From Cladopsammia gracilis (taxonomy: Eukaryota > Cnidaria > Anthozoa > Scleractinia > Dendrophylliidae): a DNA stretch of 64,000 nt. Below, piece after piece: positions 1 through 12,800 of this stretch (position 1 is its first letter; the number at the start of each line of letters is the position of its first letter). The notes beneath the pieces are model-generated. The model saw only the letters and a program-made list of their open reading frames with translations, was not told where the DNA came from and made no database searches. The stretch is from contig JAJGOT010000165.1 in the NCBI GenBank assembly GCA_022457155.1, forward strand, positions 879,501-943,500, given 5' to 3'. Both the position numbers and the translations under genes were made by a program.

Positions 1-776
1 TTTAGTTAATGCAAGAACTCGGACAATCCATGTTATGTCCGGCCACCGAATGGGTCACCAATCCCTCGTTGGATTATTGCCAACATTGTCGACGCATAGA
101 ACTGTTTGGGCGACTCAATTTCCTTGTCGCCCATTTCATCGATTGGGCTCATGAGGAATTTATGAACAGACACGATGCCTTTTACAACAACGACCACCTG
201 ATTGTTTTTGCGGACAAACGTTCAAATTTACGTTTTTATGAACCCATGTAATTATTTTTTACAACATGAATAAATTTGTTTTTTTTTTCAGATCCTGGAT
301 CGATTGCTGTTTCTACGCGTTAGTCCCTTCTACCTATGGTCTACCCGATCCCCCTTTCTATCCTATCATGCTGCCATTGCGTGCGGGGGCTGGCCCTAGG
401 AACCATTGACGATTGGATGAAACGAAAAAAACAGTCAACGTGAATTCCCTTTTTTCAGGTCATGGCGCAATTGGTATCACTGATCGTTTGCAGTCACACC
501 CTATGGTCCACCCATGCCGTGATTAAATGAGTCACCCCCAGCCTTCGAGTGTTTTTATGCCAACATTGTTTATGAAGGACAACACGTGGAACCATTGACA
601 GTGGTTTCCTCCGTTTCAGGTCATGAATCAATTGAAGTCCCTGATTGTTTTCGGCTTTAGACAATGGACCACCCGCAGCGCCGACCCATGGATTCTATGC
701 AACCATTGTATTCGGTATTTTGCTCTCGGGGCCATTGACGACTGGCTCGAACGGAACAAACCACCCCCACCCAGAA
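1..776. repeat. Diverged tandem units of about 150-200 bp
   Basis: At least four related blocks can be read (about 10-110, 300-425, 455-600, 615-760), each with versions of 'tatggtc(c/t)accc', 'gccaacattgt' or 'gaaccattgac', and several preceded by T-rich tracts ending in cag. Open stretches here are short and not conserved between units, so I do not call a gene. Confidence 0.45.
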
Positions 777-931
777 GCTATTCAAACTGGTCCTTGAGTT
801 CACGGGAGCCGATTAAGAAACAATACTTCATACCAACGGGTGGCATTCACACTGAATAATATTATGCAAGGGTATATAAGGATCACATGTTCTGTGTTAG
901 GCCTCTTTTCGCAAGAAGCGTGGGATCTTGA
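777..931 (+). repeat. Left-end copy of the TIR family at 3632
   Basis: Nearly identical to 3629-3780: starts ATTCAAACTGGTCC and continues through 'gtgggat'. Its matching right end appears at about 3520-3623, so 780-3623 may be a long composite of the same family, but the outer flanks do not match as a target duplication. Confidence 0.6.
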
Positions 932-1284
932 AAGTGGAAAATAACCTTTATGGCCGCACAGACCCATCCGTCCTCCCCGCCCTCCCAGTAGCGGTTCAAG
1001 TCCAGGCAGCGCCAGCCCAGGTGATTCCAAAGCCAGCTCCAGCGTTTCTTGTACAAGCACCAGCTTCAGTGACTCTACTGAACGCGCCAGCTCCACTAGC
1101 TCCTGTACAAGCGCCGCCGGGAGTTCCAGCGTCGGTTCAAGCCGAACCAGATAACCTTGAAGTAGGGGTATTTCACTAGTGTATTTGTGTTCTGTACACC
1201 TTCGTTCTGTTTGTTACTAGTACGCCCAAATCGGATTTGTATGTGTGGTTTTTCTCTGTGTAGTAATTTTACGCCACGACGAGA

Positions 1285-1830
1285 TGTATGTTGGCAAAAT
1301 GCTGGTTGCTCTATGTGACACCACGACGATATATTTGGCAAGTGCTGAGTCCGCTCGGCGAAATTATTCTGTAACAGTGGTTGCTCTGTGTGACACCACG
1401 TCGATATATTTGGCCAGTGCTGAGTTCGCTCAGCGAAATTATTTTGTAATAGTGGTTGCTCTGTGTGACACCACGACGATATATTTGGCAAGTGCTGAGT
1501 TCGCTCAGCGAAATTATTGTGTAACAGTGGTTGCTCTGTGTGACACCACGACGATATCAGTATTTGGCATAAGTGCTGAGTTCGCTCAGCGAAATTATTT
1601 TGTAACAGTGGTTGCTCTGTGTGACACCACGACGATATATTTGGCAAGTGCTGAGTTCGCTCAGCGAAATTATTGTACAACAGTGGTTGCTCTGTGTGAC
1701 ACCACGACGATATATTTGGCAAGTGCTGAGTTCGCTCAGCGAAATTATTGTGTGACAGTGGTTGCTCTGTGTGACTCCACGATGAAAAATTTGTCAAGTG
1801 CTGAGTTCGCTCAATGAAATTATTGTGTAA
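1285..1830. repeat. 75-bp minisatellite, about 7 copies
   Basis: Unit contains 'gttgctctgtgtgacacca', 'cgacgatatatttggcaagt' and 'gctgagttcgctcagcgaaa'. Unit length is a multiple of three, which leaves long open frames on both strands; one unit carries a small insertion (about 1557-1570). 'gctgagttcgctcagc' is an imperfect palindrome. A diverged extra unit lies at 1885-1945. Confidence 0.85.
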
Positions 1831-2275
1831 CAGTGGTCAGCGCAATTATTCTGCCATGGTGGCCGCCCCGGTGGCCGCTCAGTGTGAAAACACAACGATA
1901 TATTTCTCGGCGAGTGCTGAGTTCGCTCGCCGAATTTACTGTGTGACAATGATTGCTCTGTGACACCGTTTCGTGGTACTTATCTGCAAATGATAAGTTC
2001 GTTTGACGAAATCGTTTTGTTTACAGTGGCCAGTTCGTGGCGGGTGAATATGGAATTTACTCTGTGCACAAAAGATGATTTTTCTTTCTTTCTTTCTTTT
2101 CCTTTGAAAAAGGTGGAAAACAATCATGTGCTTTTACTTGGGTCACGCGTGGTTTCTCGTACTAAGAACAAAAGAGAAATGTTAATACGGGAAGGTCTGC
2201 ATATTGCACGTCAGTCGACTGTGAAACTGGTCATTTATTGGGTTTTATTGAGTCTATTATGCATTCATCTAGGCT

Positions 2276-3520
2276 CCCCCCCCCCCCCCCCCCCCCCTCC
2301 GCATGGTTGGTACCGATCCCAGGGCACTCTAATGCCCTTTGTGCTCGACTCTTGCAGTTGGGACGGGATTGTTACCCTCCGTCGGCCCCATCCTATTTTT
2401 TTTTGTTCGTTTACTCCGTTAGGTTCATTTTTCGGCGCTGGAGTAGACCAAATTGTCCCCTATATTCCTTTAATGTTAGATCTCTCCGAAGCGGCCAAAA
2501 AAAAAAAAAAAAAAAAAAAAAAAACTTGAAGGCCAGGCATACATTGTACCAGAATAGGAATTTGAAGAGAATTTTCAGTCGATGTAGGCAGCATCTCAAA
2601 ACGGTCGCCTAACGGGATCCAGTGGGTTTCTGTCCCAGGGGCCGGTGGTGGGGTGACAATCCCCGACGGGAATCTCCCTTCCATTCAAGAGGTATCGAAA
2701 GGCCTGTGTCATGGCACTCCACTTCAACTTCGAGTGCGCGTTCCAGACTCCTTTGTCGCCGGTGAAATACATAATCACATTGAGTCATGGGCCGAGATAA
2801 CGCCTTGCCAAGTGGATGCGACTGAAATCATGGGATGGACTCGGAACCGGGTATCCATCTGAAAATACATGCGCCCTTTCAAAGGCAGCTTTGCGGGGTC
2901 AGAATGTAACTCAAATTTTCCACCCCGTCGCGTATTTCATGACTATCACTCATGCAAGGAACTTTCTGATTTTGTAACAAAGGAGCTCACCAGTCGAATA
3001 ATGGTCGGCGAGGTTAGTGTGTGGGGAAGGGTAAATGAGGTTCTTCCGCCCTATCTCGTCATACCCCCTTACGGTGGAACCCTGTATGCCTCGATAAACG
3101 CTATCTTAATCTGTGGATGCGAGACATGCCTTTCTCGCTCTATTCTTTTGTGAAGCTGACACGATATGTGGAAAAGATCACCTACAAACAAAACTGGATG
3201 ACAAATCAGGGTATGACCATGTGCTGCTCGATTCTATGAGTCGTTCACTCGTCAGGTTTCAGTGGGGTGGCTGGTAGTTAGTCAATAATGTTCTCCCATT
3301 TGGGTGGAAGATGTTGCAATATGACTGCCAGACTTTAGGCCTAGCCACCACGCACACCATCCGACGTTTGGGCGCCCCACGTTCACAATCCATTGGAAAA
3401 TTCTACAGGGATTAGTGAGGGGTGGTTTTTTGTTCGGATGTGTATGGGGATGTTGATTGGGATAAAGAAGTGTAGGGGGAGGGATAGGTGAGGGCGGGTA
3501 TGCCGTGTTAGTTACCTGGT
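2276..3520. other. Repeat-rich non-genic stretch
   Basis: Holds a 22-base C run (2276-2297), a pure A run (2497-2524) preceding 'cttgaaggcc', and otherwise unique-looking sequence without a supported gene. Confidence 0.5.
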
Positions 3521-3631
3521 CTGTAATGAGTGTTCTAAGAAACTGGGTAACCATTAGGAACAATGCTTTCCCAGTTCTCCCCATTCTTAATCAGTGAACC
3601 GTGAATGAAAGACCAGTTTGAATATATTACT

Positions 3632-4008
3632 ATTCAAACTGGTCCTTGAGTTCACGGGAGCCGATTAAGAAACAATACTTCATACCAACGGGTGGCATTC
3701 ACACTGAATAATATTATGCAAGGGTATATAAGGATCACATGTTCTGTGTTAGGCCTCTTTTCGCAAGAAGCGTGGGATTGGAAGTGGGAAATAACCGGGG
3801 CCGGCATAGTGAAAGGCTATGAGGATGGGAGTGTGGGAGTGGGTGTATGTGGATGGGAGTTTTTCCCCTCCCAACCCATCCCCTGGGGTGTATATCTAGA
3901 CTGGGCTTTCTTCTCGGTTCTAAGAAACTGGGTAACCATTAGGAACAATGCTTTCCCAGTTCTCCCCATTCTTAATCAGTGAACCGTGAATGAAAGACCA
4001 GTTTGAAT
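3632..4008. mobile_element. hAT-like non-autonomous TIR element with 8-bp target duplication
   Basis: Termini ATTCAAACTGGTC and GACCAGTTTGAAT are inverted repeats, flanked on both sides by ATATTACT (3624-3631 and 4009-4016). 377 bp, no coding capacity. An 8-bp duplication is the usual hAT signature. The right-terminal 100 bp are duplicated at about 3520-3623. Confidence 0.8.
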
Positions 4009-4324
4009 ATATTACTATTGGGGTGGGGTCTACAACAAACGTTTTCCATTTAGGGATTGAACTCATGTCCCTGCATGTTAGGGACGTTCTCCATTTAGGG
4101 ATTGAACCCATGATGTCCCCGCTTGCACATCGCTTTTCTTTCGTTAAGTTGCTAATAAAGGCATTTTTGTGTTTTCTTCTTGTGTTTTTTTTTTCTCTCT
4201 GACCGAGCGGGATCTGGGACCCACACTGATGCCTGCACCCGCGATCCAAAAAGGTCATTTCCGGTCAGCGGTCTTCTCTGAGCCTGTGATCCAAAAAGTC
4301 ACTTCGGGTCAGCGGTCTGCCCTG

Positions 4325-4680
4325 AAATATACTATAGAAGCAAAGGCCGATACAACGTAGATACAAATTTAAGAGGTGTGCTATATTTCGGCTGGCCAAA
4401 CCAGCTTTCTTCTTCTTCTTCCTGAAGAAGGCTGGTCCACACAACGCAGAAATTAAACTTACTGATAGTTGCCGGATCTTCCTTGTGAAAGATCTCGTGC
4501 CAGACGTCACTTGAATGTGAAAATACAAAACTGAATGCAAGGCTGGCACTACGGCAAAGGGCAGATCTATTAATGGCCAATATTTCGACTAATTGTACTA
4601 GTCTTCCTCAGGGCCAGGGCTATACTCTTAAATTTGTATCTACGTTGTATCGGTCTTTGCTTCTATAGTATATTTCATTT
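4325..4680. repeat. Inverted repeat, about 50-bp arms
   Basis: Arms 4325-4372 and 4627-4677 are near-perfect inverted copies around 'gatacaacgtagatacaaat'. The region also has repeated 'gatccaaaaag.tca.ttc.ggtcagcggtc' units at 4244-4320 and 4770-4808. Confidence 0.7.
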
Positions 4681-5007
4681 GTTCAACCGATCAGATCACT
4701 AGTTTGATCCAACGTACAAGAGCAGGATCATCGTCCACGGTTACTTGCTTGAACTTCTCTTCCCTGAACCCGCGATCCAAAAATAATCACTTCCGATCAG
4801 TGGTCTTTCGCTTCTACCCACTCACCCCACCCCATCCCACCCCATGCGTCATCCTCGTCTCTGATTGGTTCCCGCCAGGCCGTTTTTCGATGACGAATTT
4901 CCCCCAAATAACTCGGCTTCTGATTGGCTGACAACTTTTTAATGAGATGCTAATGAGATGTACTCGCTCCTGATTGGTTAAGTGACACATTGAGCTACTT
5001 TAACTAC

Positions 5008-5725
5008 TGTGAGGGGGATTGCTTTGGCCGATTGCGAGAAAGAAGGACTTGATTGGTGTGCGTTCAGCTGCTCTTGTTGCCATTTTTATATGTAATTTGG
5101 TCTACAATCTCAAGATTAATCATCAATTTATTTTGCCTGCAAGTTTCAAGGACATTGAAAACATGTAAGGCAATAAAATAGGGCCTCCAATGTACCAATT
5201 TTTTCCCGCAGATTTTGTGTTTACTAGTGAGAGCTAGCGTCACTATTCACTCATTATTCACGGGTATTTTTTCATCGAGTGCGTAATGTTATTCTCAAGC
5301 CAGTTATTAGCATGTTTCGGAAAATTCTTCGGAAAGCAATCGAGCGTTCTGTTCGATGCAAATGATTTTTTGCTAAAGTTATGCACGTGCATATGAAACT
5401 TTAAAACAATACCCGTGAATAATGAGGACGCTCACTTGTGAACACAAAATCTGCGGGGAAAAAATGGTACATTGGAGGCCCTATTTTATTGGGGCAGTAC
5501 GCAGCTCTTACAAGGTCTTCTCTGATTTGCTGAGAAAACAATAGAACAAACAACGCAACAATGGACCCTAGCCCTGAAAACAATAAAATTATCAAGCGGT
5601 TTCCAAATTGTCATCACATTTGTAGGCGTAGACCAAATTACATACAAAAATGGCAACAAGAACAGCTGAACGCACGCTAATCAAATCCTTCTTTCTCGCA
5701 ATCGGCCAAAGCAATACCCCTCACT
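5008..5725. mobile_element. Palindromic (foldback) element, about 700 bp
   Basis: The left arm (about 5008-5260) and right arm (about 5400-5722) are inverted copies; matching blocks include 'ggccgattgcgagaaagaag', 'catttttatatgtaatttgg' and 'cccgcagattttgtgttta'. No coding capacity is seen. Confidence 0.75.
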
Positions 5726-6544
5726 TTTTTACACACGATTTCGAATGGAATCAAACTACTATGAGATGAACCTGCATTCCCAAAGCGCATCGTTTTCTTT
5801 AGATATTAGCCAATTATGTCGATAGTATGTTTTTCACTATGTTTTTCCAATTCGATCTGGAATTCGAGGGCCACAGGTTTGTCAGGTTTCACCCTCTTTA
5901 AAACAGTCTATTTATTTATTTATTTATTTATTTATTTATTCACTATATTTATAATCCCCAAACTTCATCCCCAAAAATTTCAAAAACACTCATACAATTT
6001 GTTCAATCTTTGTCATAATCGAGGCGGCTATGGGAAGTATAAGCTCCCTTAAGTGATTGCCGAGAAAACCTCCTGGTCCCGAGAAATACAACGGCAAGTA
6101 AAAAACGTCATGGCGTCATTACGTTGCTATGGCAACTCCGATGTTAATATAACACTGGTCTTAACAAATTTTCATCTTTATCTAACACAGCTGTGATGAC
6201 TGTTTTTCCCATAGCATTGTTAATGGCGTCGTAGTTAATGCTCAAACTTGGGGTGTATCGCCCCCCAAAAATCCGGGTCGATCAACGTTAAATCACCCTC
6301 AAAATGGCTGCCAAGGATTTATCTTTCCTATCATTCCCTTGGTCCTGGCCTAAGTAACCAGGTAAGTCATCAGCTATTCAAAATGGCTGTCAAGGTCAAA
6401 ATGGCATGGTAGTTAAACTTAAAGGGTTAAGTGTTGAATTGTTTTTAACTGAAAATGCAGTAAATTACCGCACCTAATCCGTTTAAGAGACTAAAAAGTT
6501 ACGATAAGGCAAACGTTGGTAATTTTCTTTCAACCCAACTAAAA

Positions 6545-6800
6545 GCCGGTCTACATATTAGGCGATTTTTTGTGCAATTTTTGTCGCAATTGTCGATGCT
6601 ATTTTTGTCGCGCGCAAGTTGCATCTTCAAATCGCATGTGCGATTTGGGCGCGATTTGTCGCGCGATATCGCAGAGGTTTCGAACATGTTCGAAACCTGG
6701 CCCAGGTTGTTCAAAAGGTGGATAGCGCTATCCACCGGATAAATCACTATCCAGTGGATAAGTATTAACAAAATCCATTGTGTTATCCGCTGGATATTGT
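6545..6800. repeat. Diverged copy of the 10705 TIR family
   Basis: Contains 'ggcgattttttgtgcaattt' and 'gcgcgatttgtcgcgcgata', shared with 10705-11018, followed by 'ggatagcgctatccaccgga', a motif also at 8255-8275 and about 46065-46140. Confidence 0.6.
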
Positions 6801-6929
6801 TTACATTTTGCCTCATTAGCATACGAATCTGCAAATAGCAGACATCATGCTAAATACGAATTGACTTCAAAAGTTGAAAGAACTTGTTAAACTTAGTAAT
6901 CTATGCAATTTTCAGCTTTTTCATGCAAT

Positions 6930-7240
6930 ATTTACTGCGCCTTTCAATAACATGCGGAATTTGAAATTCAAATCTCCACCAACGGTTGCGTTATTCCCTG
7001 CCGTCGATCATAATTAATACGAAAGCCAACTGACCATGTAAAAAAGAAACAAACAAAATGGATCAAAATCTACCAATCATAATGCACGGACGTGACCTTT
7101 TGAACTCATTGAAATAAAGATCTGTTTCCTGAGAGGTAAGCTAAGATGATTGACGGCAGTGTAAAACATAACCATTGGTGGAAATTTGAATTTCAAATTC
7201 CGCATGTTATTGAAAGGCGCAGTAAAGAAATATCTGCTGT
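6930..7240. mobile_element. TIR element, about 310 bp
   Basis: 'actgcgcctttcaataacat' followed by 'gcggaatttgaaattcaaat' at 6935-6982 recurs inverted at 7187-7230. A short non-coding centre lies between the arms. Confidence 0.7.
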
Positions 7241-7244
7241 TAAA

Positions 7245-9760
7245 AACTGCAAAATTGTTGTGTGGCAAAAGCACCAAAAAGCCATACATTCTTTGTAAAA
7301 TTTTGAGTTTTTAATACAGCACTGCATGAAGTGTATCTAGTATATCAGGCTCAAATTTCCAGAGAAAGCTAATTGTGCTATGCCCTTTCAATATTCAGAG
7401 TTGATTTTTTTGTAGGTAGGTTAGAGAACGAGGCGCATATACTAATGAGGCAAAAATGGTAAACATTCCCCATCCTCAAAACAACTGTCAAATTCCCGCC
7501 TCCTCGAGAACGGTAACCGACTCAAATGTTGGAAGGTTGCCTGGGGAAAATGTTAAAGTTTCGATTTGATCGGTACATTAAGGAATTGCATTCTTAATTA
7601 TGTCGTTAGACTGCGCCGTAGAGGCTTGAACGGGGAGGCGTTTTTCACCCCTTTTCCGTTTGCGCTCTATTATTTCTCCTCTTGTCCCCCTCTCCTATGC
7701 TCAGGTTCCGTTTACACCTGCCACGCAAACTATTATGTCGTTACAGACTTGAAGACATGGCCTTTCACTTCCGTGGTGAGAAACAAAACCGCAAACATGG
7801 GGGGCACACCACAGTCGAATCCCGCTTTCCGGACGCCCGTTTAATACGGACACCCCGTTATTACGGACAGTTGTCTTGGTCCCGGCCAAACGCCCATACA
7901 TTTTATCTAAAATTGACCCGCTTAATACGGAAAGCCATTAATACGGACAACAAACAGTTTTGCCAGTCCAGACTAAAACAATCTCATGCAAAGTTAACCT
8001 CCTTTATACGGACAATTTGGCTAATTCTAAGCGATAAAATGTTCTAAAATGTGCCATGTCAGTCAGCTACACATATACTATTAAGGCCCGTTTACACATG
8101 CGATTTTTGTTGCGGTCTCCGATGCATCTTTTGTCGCAAGTGTAAACTAGCGGCGATTTCCTGTGCGATTCGGGTGCGACATTTGCTTTGATTTGCCACG
8201 ATTTTCCAAACATCGCCGCCACGTTGCATCAGGCCTCGGTTGTTCAAAAGGTAGATAGCGCTATCCACCGGATAAATCACTAACGTCAGCAAAGATTCAC
8301 CTATAGGATGGAGTGGGGGCTCTTGAACAAGTTGCCTCAATTTCATTTTCCAAGTTGCAAGTTTAGTTTGTAGGACTGGACTAAAACAAAAAGGTAAAAC
8401 CTGGCTAATATACGCCGGGTATACGTTATCTCCGAGGGAAAAAATAATACCAAATACTATAAGAAAACAGTCGAATACACAATTTGCACAAAGTCATGTA
8501 TTAACTACAATGATTACAATGACAATTCTGGATATATAAAAGACATTAAACGTGTTATGAAAAACATCAACCCTTTACCAGCCGCCTATGAATGTTCAGT
8601 AGCATATCTACATCAACAACTCAACAACTCAAGAGCAACTACAACAAAAATCAAGAATCGCCTTCACTTTAATTAGTGAAAAAATAATATACCGATGCCC
8701 TATTCCGGTATCAGGTATCTTAGTAGTTGTATAACAGGCCCAATGATGGGTTTATGCGCGAGTCTTAAAGAGAAGTTTGTTTCAGTACTTATAAAATGAA
8801 ATACTTCATTCAATAAAGAACACAAAATGATCCAAAATGACCCGACTCTTGTCATGTTAGTTACGACTACTATAATGCACTGCAGGGATGTTTGACAACA
8901 ACAAAAAACTGAAAGTAAGTACACAGGGTGCTTAATATATGTTGCTTATAAGTTATTATAAAAGCTTAAGAGCTAGTCTACAGCCGGTGATTAGCATTAT
9001 CCATGACAAATGTTAAACGTTAAAATCAGGCATATAAATGGTGAATGTAATTAAAAACACACCGTGAAGTCCCCGAAAAAGCGACTCTCGATGTTAGCAG
9101 CTACCAGAATCTGTTTTTTTTATTTTTTTTCGTGGGTGTGACTCAAATTCATTTTAGCCCCTAAGAAATACCAATTCTAAAACAACATACGTCATATTCT
9201 GCGATATGTTTCGGCTAAATACCCTAAAAAGTGCCGCGCTAATTCTAACGGTAATCATTTAAGATTTGAGTACCCTAACCGGTACCAATCTACAAATAAA
9301 AGGTTTTTTATATGGGGGTTCTCTCCCCCCCCCCCCCCCCCCCTCCTCCCCGCGGGCTCTTTTCACATACTCTTACTACGGCAAACGGCAAGCTTGCATT
9401 TCCTGTTTGTGTTAAACACGATATTTAATCACTCTATACTCGACAACAGCAAACGACAAGCGGTTATGTTTGCCTTTTTCAGTTTGCCGTAAACGCGATG
9501 CAAAACTGTCCGTTGAAGTAATTACGCGGAACTGAGGCAAAAGTCCTGCGGGGGCAATACTTAGCAGTAAAACTCCTTTCATACCCTTGTTCAATATAAG
9601 ATAGATTTCCAGTTACAGATTTTTACAAGCACAAGAACATTATAGTCCAGTTATGCATGTATCTCGTGGTACAGCCTATAAATGAGACGATATATAACGT
9701 GGATGAGAGAGAAAGCTTAGCTTTAGCATGCGGTTTGGTTGTCGTGTATGAGGGTCAACT
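7245..9760. other. AT-rich intergenic region
   Basis: Contains tandem 'aatacggac' motifs (7840-8010), a one-sided copy of the 10705 TIR family (8087-8235) and a 19-base C run (9325-9343). No gene is supported. It includes the oxidase 3' UTR; ATTAAA on the minus strand at 9429-9424 is a weak poly(A) signal candidate. Confidence 0.5.
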
Positions 9761-9762
9761 TC

Positions 9763-9866
9763 CTATATCATAAAAACAGTAAGAGCGAAAAGAAGAGGAG
9801 TAAAACAGGCTTCAAGTGTCGAACAGCCAGCTTTGGGCGGAGGCAGGGGCTTAGCAGTTGGTTTGC
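9763..9866 (-). CDS. Oxidase exon 14: Pro-rich spacer and GPI-type tail
   Basis: Acceptor TTTGCTTTCAG, joined in phase 1 to exon 13. It encodes a Lys/Pro spacer 'SKPTAKPLPPPK', a small-residue stretch 'AGCS', a short hydrophilic gap and the hydrophobic end 'FTPLLFALTVFMI', then TAG. This order is typical of a GPI attachment signal. The exon is called from splice context and phase, so it is less certain than the others; a read-through stop shortly after exon 13 is the alternative. Confidence 0.65.
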
Positions 9867-12800
9867 CTGAAAGCAAAATAAAGTCAATGTGTGAATAGTA
9901 CTATTTTTACATAAATTCATATAACAAACACTTTTGCAATGTGCTTAAATGTGTTCGAGGGGTGGGGGGCATAATTAATTAATTGTCCATAAAAAAAGAA
10001 TGACGATTGCATTGCCACTGCATTGGGTTTTTGACGGTTATCAGTAAAGTCCATCCAGGGCCAGTCTAGATCTTTGCGATCGACAATGCACTCATTTCAT
10101 TTGTCAGTTGCAGTAAAATTTACATCTGTTTGACGCCAAATTTTTTACTCTGGATGACAATGTTAGAAGTCTCTTGATTCGTCGATCTGCAGTGAAAATT
10201 GAAACCATTTGACGGCTGACGATTTCCTAAAATATTGTCGAAATTCTCTTTTACAGTAAACGTTACAAAAAAGAATCAATTGTTAGCACTGCAACCGGGT
10301 TAACCTACTTGTTGGAGCCAAAACTGTGAACAGTGTGCTCATCCCTCCACTGATGTGAACGTTCACGTGACAATGCAGCAACCAGGTCCCAACCGCGTCA
10401 GGTATCATCGAAACGGTCGCAAAGGATTCTGGCAGCAGATCGTAGACATCACTTCGATGATATAAAGACTGTGATTTCTGTGGGGTAATGATATTAAAAA
10501 CTAGTTAACACGATCACATCCTTTCAAAAAATGTCGCACCTATGGCAATCGTCTATCTCCGTAGTTCGTCCGAGATCTCGATTTTTCTCCGCGAGTCTTT
10601 TGGTTGCATAGCATGACCAATCTGCTGGTATGAGCACATTTTCGGGGGTTCAATTCTGAACTGTGCGCTTAGTTGTAGCAACAGTGTCATGGTATTAATT
10701 CTTAAGGCCATTTTACACATGTGATTTTTGATGCGATTTTTGTCGCGCTCTCCGATGCAACTTTTGTCGCAAGTGTAAACTAGCGGCGATTTCCTGTGCG
10801 ATTCGGGTGCAATATTTGCTTTGATTTGCTGTGATTTCCCAAACATCGCCGCCAAGTTGCATCAGGTTTCGAGCATGTTCGAACATGTTCAAAACCTCTG
10901 CGACATCGCGCGACAAATCGCGCCCAAATCGCACTGAAATCGCCGCCCGTTTGCGCAAAAATTGCATCGACAAGTGCGACAAAAATTGCACAAAAAAATC
11001 GCCTGTGTAAACGGGCCTTTAGGAAACAAACTAAATATACTGGTAGAAAGTTGTGTCAAAGGATGTTTTCTCAAACTACACATTCAAGTGGAACATCTTC
11101 CGAGGTTATTGAGGTGAAATATTTCACTTAAAATGACAAACTTATTTGCTTTCAGCAGGATTTATTTAAAAAATCGATTAGCAAAAGGCAAGTCTCTGGC
11201 AAAGAAAAATATTTCATATTCTTTAACTAACCGGAATAGTCTGGACATAAGCAAAAATATAAACAAAAATAAACAAAAACATAAAATATAAACATAAACC
11301 GAGGCTCTAGTTTCTGTTTTGACTATTCAACAAGTTTTTTTCGAGTCATTCCAAACTACATTGCATTGCAACAACAATCATTAATTAGGCACACTACTGC
11401 GACGTGAAAGCCTATCAGATTTGCATGACAAAACATTGGATGACATTTGCCTCTAATTTTTTAACTCGTCCCCAGACCCCCAATTTGACCCTTAAAATCA
11501 CAGCGAAAACGCCATTTTTTGAAGGGAAAATAAAAATTTCGCCCATTTATGAATTACTTTTCGGAAATCCACACTCGGATTCCAGTAATTTGGTGATTAT
11601 TCTATCTGGAAACGTTAAAATATTTTAATAACTTAAAAGAAAAAAGTCCCGTCATTTTGACCTTGAAGTGGCCAATGTCACTTAAAGGCTTGTATGGAGT
11701 TCAACCGCGCGGTCATCGCTTTAGCGGTATAACTCATTTTAACAGGCGTAATGTCAACATTCACACTCGGTTCTGAAGAGACTGGGATCAAGTGAACATT
11801 TTGGTGGGAAATATGATTTAGTTGGAGCGAAAAAAAAATCCCGTCATTTTGCCATTTTTTCAGTGCAATATGCTTCGAATGAGCCCATTTTGGCTTCTAT
11901 GTGTGACTTGCGCGGACTAGCGCCCAGGCCGTTCGAGCTCAACTACGCATCGGCAAAAGTTCATTTTATTAACGCGTACGCCCAGAGCAAATGTCTCCTT
12001 TCAGGGAGCAATTTTTTGGTATGAACATATTTTATTTCTAAAATAATAAAGAACTCTTTATAAGAGAGTTGCCTAAAGGCCGGCACACACTAGGCGACAT
12101 GTTGCGGGAACATAAAGCAGGGACAAGCCCCTTCGTGTGCACAGCATAGGCGCATGTTGCAGGGACAGTACGAAAGCTGGTGCACACAAAGCGGACTGAG
12201 GTATAAAAATCACAGAGATCACTGAGGGCGCCTGGGAACTAGTATACGAGCAAAGAAAGATGGCAGACTCTATGGTTAGGAAAAAGAAGCTTCTACTGCT
12301 GTCAATGATGTTACTAGATGAAGAAATGTGTAATTATGTTGACCGAAAACGATGGATACGCGAGTGGCTGAAAAAAAAAGACAAATAGGAGCCTACTACA
12401 CCTATTTTGTGGCGGAGACAGTTTGCAAGAGCAGTGTACACGATGCGACATTTTGTCCCCGCCTCATGACACAGGAATTCAAACCAGCTGAATTTCAAGC
12501 AACATGTTGCGGGGACAAAATTGTGTCCCCGCAACAGAACTATTTCGCAAAAACGGGGATGTCACACGAGTAAAACTGTCGCTGCAACATGTCCCCGCTT
12601 CATGTCCCCGCAACATGTCTCCTAGTGTGTGCCGGCCTTAATGTCATAATGTGCTACTTACATACAAAATAGTCTGGCCGTGGAAATGTACCGTATGAAA
12701 TTCAGTGTTACCACCAACTTGCAGAATATGCCACACAACCTTCTCGCCGCTATACATTGTCAAACCCGGAACATTTCCAAACAAATATCCGTTGATGGCA

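Noticed and set aside
1096..1817. 190- and 233-codon frames over the 75-bp minisatellite
   Set aside because: Repeat artefact; both strands are open for the same reason.
780..3623. Complete long hAT-like element
   Set aside because: Matching ends exist, but the outer flanks are not duplicated and no transposase is seen inside, so it is reported only as a possibility.
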